This document shows positions 19,436 through 23,532 of a DNA stretch of 23,532 bases, in pieces. The position numbers and the translations under genes were made by a program. Every line of letters starts with the position of its first letter. The first letter of the stretch is position 1. Source of the stretch: Haplomitrium mnioides (Eukaryota > Marchantiophyta > Haplomitriopsida > Calobryales); contig JBNGIS010009070.1 in the NCBI GenBank assembly GCA_049999725.1, positions 1 to 23,532 of the forward strand. The letters run 5' to 3'. The notes beneath the pieces were generated by a model. It was not told the origin of the DNA and did no database searches. It worked only from the letters and a program-made list of their open reading frames with translations.

Positions 19436-21771
19436 AACCCAAGTCATCTCTTGAGAAGACAGTCACCTCTCAAGACAACTGGTTCCAATTAGCGTTCCGA
19501 AGTGGCGAGCTCTAGGATTTACAATAGAGCATATTTTCAATGTGGGAGAAAAGTATAGTGAAGGGTCAGAAGCTTAAGGCCAAGTGGTTATTGAGAATGG
19601 AGGACATTAAGTGGATGCCTTGGAGGTCCTTTCAGGGTCTTCCTGATGAAGTGAAGATTTTTGTTTTGAAGCGAGTGGAAGATGGAGAGCTTTTAATGGA
19701 TGAGATGTCTTAGGAGGCGGAGAGACACAAAGTTTTGGCGGTAATGATGAAAACTTTTTGTTCTAAGATGTACTATAGCACGTGAGAGGAGACAAGAGAG
19801 GAATACCCTCTTCACACTGAAGAGTCCAAGATGGCCTCATTTTATTCAAGCTTCGAGAAGCTTTTGGTAAGTTCTGCCTTTCACACCACATTCATTTCTT
19901 TGTATTTGCATTGAATTTTTTGTAGCTTGTCTTTTGTTTAAGAAAAAAAATTTAGTGTCCATGCGCGCCTAAACATCAAATTCCATGCACGCCTAGACAT
20001 CGAAGTCCATGCACGCATGGACTTTGAAGTCAATTTCTCACCTGGACTTTGAAGTCTAGGCGCGCTTGGACTTTGAAGCCCTTGCGCAAATGGACTTTGA
20101 TCTCTTTGCGCGCATGGACTTTGCAATTCAAGTGCGTTTGGACTTTAAAAGTCAGTGCTCGCTTGAACACCAAAGTCCATGCGCGCATGGACTGTGAAGT
20201 CAATGCACACATGGCTTTCGATGTCCTTGTAAGCAAGGACATGGAAGCCCCTAATCGCAATGACTTTGCAGTCCATGCGAACATGGACTTTGCTGTCCTT
20301 GCGAGTTGGAACATCGAAGTCCATGCACGCTAAGACTTTGATGTCCATATGCGCATGGACTTTGTTGTTCCTACATGCTTGGACTACTTAGTCCATGTGC
20401 ACATGGACTTTGATGTCCATGCACGTATGGAAGTCAGTGTCGTTCTCTATCTTAAAATGTTTTTTTATCTCTCCATAATGTTTTCTATTTTGTTTTTGTG
20501 CAGGGGGACAAAACTTTTAAATGGAAGTTAGCAAGAAAATTAACAACAACTGTAAAAAGTCAAAAAAATCAAGGGTCAAAGAAGCCCCTGAAGATCAAGA
20601 CCAACCTCCCACCTTAGTCTCCTATCCTCTTGCTTTTCTTCTCCACTACCAAAAGGCTAGAGAGTGGAAAGCACGGCAGCAAAGCGGTGTTGCATCTCTC
20701 ACAACCGAAGGAGTTGTGAGAGATGAGGAAGAAGATTTAATGTCCTTTGTCAATGGTCTTAATGTGGCGTTTTATCAAGTCTACGGGGAGGCCAACGCTT
20801 GACAATTGAAGGACCTTGTGAAATCTAGGTGTTTCACTTTGGCTATTGCTGATATTCCTTACGGTTACAACCTTAACGAATGTAAGCATGATGACTCTGA
20901 ACCCTTTTCAAAAGATGACATTTTTGACATGGCATCATCTTTTACAGCAGTTACAACTTCAGACTTTTGGTCTTTTGTTATCATTCATTCGTTGCAACAA
21001 TTTGGTATCATCGAGGATGCCCTTTAGAAAGTCTGTTGTGCAATTGACCATGGCATCTGGTAAGTTCTTCTTTGATTTTTTCGTTTTTGATTTCTATTTT
21101 TTTTTTAACTTCTCCTGTGTTTTTGTTGCAATAGTTGATTTGTTTGTTTTTCTTTTCCGAGACAAAAGCAACATTCATCATTCCGGTAGTCCCAAAATTG
21201 CACATACCCACGAATATTAGACTATGAGCTATTGGACTAAAGAAGGAAAGAAGAGCATGAGGCTCTTTAATTTGCAACCTACTTCTTCGACCGGACTTCC
21301 TCGGCAGATTATGCGTAGTATTTTTAGTTGTCTTGCAGTTTCTGCAAAACTTAAACATCAAGGAGATGATGCTCATGTCAATGTTTATCAGAAGCCGCAA
21401 GCTCTTTGTAACTTTTTCATCGACCATTTATTAACAAAGCAGGATTGGATCCTAGATCTTTGCTATGAGTTTGGCACAAGCCTTGTTTGTGCTCTAAAGC
21501 TGATGCAAAACTTCATCGCCGTGGAATATGATAGACATCAATCTATCTACATTCCTTAGAAGGTTTTGACTATGGCTTCCTTGCCATCCGATGTAACTGA
21601 GTCACAAATCGTTATACATCCCACAAGGAACTTGTTCCTCCTGGTACTGTAGGTGCTTCTGGTGACTCTATTGCAATATCTGGGACTAGAAAGTCTTGCC
21701 AGGACTCTCTAGCGGCTACAGATGCTCAACCTTTGGATTTAGATGAGATAGTTCCTTTCAAAGAGGAATGA
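19436..21771 (+). pseudogene. ParB-like/beta-class DNA methyltransferase gene, copy C (5'-truncated)
   Basis: Homology to copy A begins abruptly in mid exon 2 at KTVTSQDNWFQLAF. Exon 2 ends at 19866 with a GTAAGT donor. Exon 3 (20504-21059) follows a good TTTTTGTGCAG acceptor and has the best motif IV, LAIADIPYGYN, with Asp at 20851-20853. Ile replaces the usual first Pro of DPPY. Exon 3 ends CTG|GTAAGT. Exon 4 (about 21162-21771) has YQKPQALCNFFIDHLL (KP/X region) and DWILDLCYEFGTSLVCALKL (motif I, usual form DxFxGxGT). It continues with NFIAVEYDR (the motif II-like acidic end of strand 2) and a Ser/Asp/Glu-rich tail. Stops after NALN..YGEANA and IIEDAL mean no intact protein. This copy is the clearest proof of the methyltransferase fold. 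Confidence 0.65.
19950..20440. repeat. Intron-2 24-bp palindromic minisatellite (copy C)
   Basis: About 20 units, mostly 24 bp, of the form TGGACTTTGAAGTCCATGCG. A perfect 20-bp palindrome, AGTCCATGCGCGCATGGACT, lies at 20174-20193. It lies inside intron 2 (19867-20503, 637 bp), against 632 bp in copy A. The two arrays therefore keep overall length while the units differ (ATTGAA spacers in A, CTTTGAA in C). Confidence 0.88.
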
Positions 21772-21804
21772 GTCTGAGGATCTCTTTGAACAATTTGTAT
21801 TATT

Positions 21805-21810
21805 AATAAA
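21805..21810 (+). terminator. AATAAA polyadenylation signal, copy C
   Basis: It lies 34 bp after the TGA at 21769 and is collinear with the signals of copies A and B. Confidence 0.6.
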
Positions 21811-22004
21811 GTTGATTTTTTCCAAAGTTTTATTTGCCAAAGTTTCATCTTGTTTCTCTCTCAATCCATTTCAAGTCTTTTCATTACGATTCAGTTTGGT
21901 GCACCTAGGAATAGTTTGAGTCAATTGTTAGTCTAAGAATAGCTTGAAGTCAATTGCTAATCTAAGGATAATTTGGAGTCAAATGCTAATTTAAGAATGG
22001 TTCA
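21811..22004 (+). other. 3' flank of copy C
   Basis: Short stretches shared with copy A 9080-9160, including CATTACGATTCAGTTTGGTGCAC-like sequence. A local triplication of TAGTTTGAGTCAATTG(T/C)TA-type units follows at about 21910-21990, with a period of about 33-35 bp. No gene. Confidence 0.5.
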
Positions 22005-22285
22005 AAGTCCATGCGCACATAAGCTTTAAGGTTATTGTTCAGAGTCCTTGCACGCATAAGCCAAAGAGTTCTCGTTCGAAGTTTATGCGTGCATAGGCTT
22101 TAGGGTTCTTGTTTAGAATCTTGGCGTGCAAAGGCTTTAGGGTTCTAGTTCAAAGTCTATGTGTGCATAACTTTATTGTTCTTGTTCAGAGTCTAAGAAC
22201 GTGTAGGCTTTAGAATTCTGGTTCAGAGTCTATGCGTGCATGGGCTTAAGGGTTCTAGTTTGGAGTCTATGATTGCAAAGGATTT
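22005..22285. repeat. 3'-flank palindromic minisatellite (copy C)
   Basis: About eight units of 36-37 bp: GGCTTTAGGGTTCTTGTTCA followed by GAGTCTATGCGTGCATA-type palindromes. It is collinear with 13490-13815 in copy B, but unit length and spacer differ, so the arrays expanded independently. Confidence 0.85.
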
Positions 22286-22329
22286 AATAGCTACGACGCT
22301 CAAAGTCTAGTTCAAAGTCCGTACCAGAC

Positions 22330-22599
22330 TAGACATTCATGTTTGATTTATTTTTGATGAATTTAGTGTATTCACAATAGTGTGAGGTTTTAATAAAATA
22401 TTTCAATAACCAAAATGCTTGTTTTCTAGGGTGTTTATTGTAAAGAAATGTTTCAAATATAATCTCAATGTAAAATACGCAATTTGTATTTCTAAAAACA
22501 ATTTTCTTTACAAAAAAAGATAATAAATGTAAAATTGATGTTTTTCAATACCAAATCACAAAAAAATATATTTCCGACTACCAAGTGAAACAGGAACTT
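22330..22599 (+). other. AT-rich right subterminal arm of copy C
   Basis: No gene. It resembles 13840-14203 of copy B in composition and in short shared blocks, the clearest being the 40 bp before the terminal inverted repeat. Confidence 0.5.
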
Positions 22600-22622
22600 C
22601 TTGGTTCAAAGTAGACGTTGTT
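22600..22622 (-). repeat. Right terminal inverted repeat of copy C
   Basis: Its reverse complement reads CAACGTCTACTTTGAACCAA after two leading A bases. It is inverted relative to 18169-18190, and the innermost CTACTTTGAAC is identical. Confidence 0.62.
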
Positions 22623-22949
22623 TTGTTTCCTTTGTCCTATTTCTCATTGGGTTTCGATGCCTGATTTGTAGTTACTGCTTTGTCTTTGCGTTACTCAAAC
22701 TTTCGTTAGTTACGACAGAGGTTGCCTTAGTTTGATGGAAGATTGTTGTGGCTCCCCTTGAGTTGTGCCAATTTTCTGTTTCTGTACCCTACATTCGATT
22801 TTGCTTTGCTGAAATTTGCGATAGCCTCCCTTCTTCTAAATTGTGATAGCCTCTTCTTCGAGATCTGTGAAGCTACTTGCTTCGCCGGTTTCTCCTCATG
22901 TGACTTTGGTGTTGAGTGCACATTTAAGATGAGAGGGGAATAGAAGTAA
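22623..22949 (-). other. Minus-strand coding-like segment next to copy C
   Basis: An open frame at 22957-22727 contains KSHEEKPAKQVASQISKKRL, then RRREAIANFSKAKS. It is basic and Lys/Ser/Ala-rich, without a known motif. It lies directly downstream, on the minus strand, of an LTR-like or promoter-like region. It could be the start of a gag-type protein or of a host gene. Copy C interrupts its continuation at 22622. Confidence 0.3.
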
Positions 22950-23362
22950 GATTGCACACATCAAATCCCAACAATTCCTATAGAATGTACATAAAACAAA
23001 TACTCCATACAAAATCTCTTGCCCAATATCAAACTCTTTACTCCATAAATCTCTCAACACTCTCATGCTCTCACCCTTTCTCACTCTCCACAACTCCTCA
23101 CTCTATTGGAAACCCCTCCTCAAGTGCTTGTCCTCCAATGAGTCTTCTTGGCAACTCCTCCAAGAGCTCTTCCAAGCGCTTCCCCAATGGTCTCTCTAAG
23201 AATAAACTCTCCAAGTGTGAAAATGAAAGTCTAAGCTCAAGCCACTCCAAGTCTCCTTTGCTCTCTCTTCTCCCTCCTTATATACTAGTCTAGCTAATTA
23301 CCACTAGTAAAACCTAGAGATTCGTTAACCCTAGGTAAAAGCTAGCCTTTCAATTTAAAATT

Positions 23363-23397
23363 CTAAAGTATCTCCTAAAGTATCTACTAAAGTATCT
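23363..23397. repeat. Triplicated 12-bp repeat CTAAAGTATCT
   Basis: Three exact CTAAAGTATCT copies start at 23363, 23375 and 23387, in the putative upstream (U3) part of the minus-strand promoter-like region. Confidence 0.9.
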
Positions 23398-23410
23398 TTG
23401 CCTTTTCTCA

Positions 23411-23505
23411 AGAAGCTTCTCATTTGGAGCTTTTCTCAAAAGTAGTTCTAAAGTAACTTTAACTTTTTCCTACTTTTTCAAGAAGAAGCTTCTCATTTGG
23501 AGCTT
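23411..23505. repeat. Direct repeat, two 22-bp copies
   Basis: AGAAGCTTCTCATTTGGAGC plus TT occurs at 23411-23432 and again at 23484-23505, 73 bp apart. Each contains the short palindrome AGAAGCTTCT. Confidence 0.88.
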
Positions 23506-23532
23506 TCCTTGACCAAAACATTTGACCTAATC

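Larger units (their letters stand above)
18169..22622 (+). mobile_element. TIR-bounded DNA transposon, copy C (4454 bp)
   Basis: Inverted terminal repeats bound a unit containing a non-coding left arm, a 52-bp tandem repeat, and the methyltransferase pseudogene from mid exon 2 to the polyA signal. A 3' palindromic minisatellite and an AT-rich right arm complete it. The DUF7869-type gene, promoter, exon 1 and ParB-like part are absent, so it is an internally deleted, non-autonomous form. The superfamily cannot be assigned: the ends begin CA(A/G)C and no duplication was found. Confidence 0.6.
22950..23532 (-). promoter_or_regulatory. LTR-like or promoter-like region on the minus strand
   Basis: A minus-strand TATATAAG lies at 23284-23277. 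It is followed on that strand by about 300 bp of purine-rich, GAGAG-rich transcribed-type sequence ending near GGGATTTGATGTGTGCA (about 22973-22957). Upstream lie AT-rich short direct repeats. This layout fits a U3-R-U5 of an LTR or a plant promoter with its 5' UTR. No primer-binding site or LTR end was identified, so the class stays open. The plus-strand 113-codon frame (22952-23293) is probably antisense to it. Confidence 0.35.

Noticed and set aside
20030-20531. Repeat-protein ORFs in copy C intron 2
   Set aside because: Same explanation as in copy A. Frames exist on both strands at once and break where unit length leaves 24 bp.
18160-22632. Target-site duplication around copy C
   Set aside because: TTGCCTTAT on the left and TTGTTTCCTT on the right are only loosely alike, with no exact duplication of 3-10 bp at the predicted ends.
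22952-23293. Ser-rich 113-codon plus-strand ORF
   Set aside because: It is antisense to a TATA-led, purine-rich minus-strand leader, and its Ser/Pro/Leu composition simply reflects a CT-rich strand.
1-23532. tRNA, rRNA or bacterial operon features
   Set aside because: No cloverleaf with anticodon arm, no rRNA-like conserved blocks, and no ribosome-binding-site-led gene clusters were seen.

Overview
The window looks like repeat-rich, AT-rich nuclear DNA of a land plant. The evidence is a Ty1/copia-type LTR, a Ty3/gypsy reverse transcriptase fragment, GT-AG introns, TATA boxes and AATAAA signals. I see no intact host gene, rRNA, tRNA or CRISPR array. The species cannot be named from the sequence; a non-flowering plant is possible but not shown.

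The main content is three decayed, same-orientation copies (A, B, C) of one unusual mobile-element family. Its right-hand gene, on the plus strand, has four exons. It encodes a ParB/sulfiredoxin-like domain followed by a beta-class DNA amino-methyltransferase domain (motif order IV, then KP/X, then I). Copy A (about 4.9-9.04 kb) covers all four exons. Copy B (12.45-13.23 kb) keeps only exon 1 and the end of exon 4. Copy C (19.4-21.8 kb) lacks exon 1 and the first half of exon 2. In copy A a second gene (1.3-4.44 kb, minus strand) diverges from it. That gene resembles the family I recall as DUF7869, which is probably transposase-like. The two genes share a compact promoter with a TATA box on each strand.

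Terminal inverted repeats sharing the core CTGCTACTTTGAACTA (or a close variant) bound copy C (18169-22622) and mark the right end of copy B (14225). This indicates a TIR-type DNA transposon family. Its introns and 3' flank are packed with short tandem repeats built on the palindromic core ATGCGCGCAT.

Layout: 1-506 copia leader, PBS and LTR (minus); 507-1289 unassigned; 1.3-9.5 kb copy A; 9.53-11.75 kb an 89-bp satellite running into a 400-N gap; 12.16-14.23 kb copy B; 14.23-15.1 kb gypsy protease/RT fragment (minus) cut off by the end of copy B; 15.1-18.17 kb unassigned, perhaps the upstream part of that gypsy element; 18.17-22.62 kb copy C; 22.62-23.53 kb LTR-like or promoter-like DNA (minus).

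Every coding region carries stops or frameshifts, so these are fossils. What is informative is the implied active ancestor: a DNA transposon that carried its own DNA methyltransferase and arrays of palindromes.
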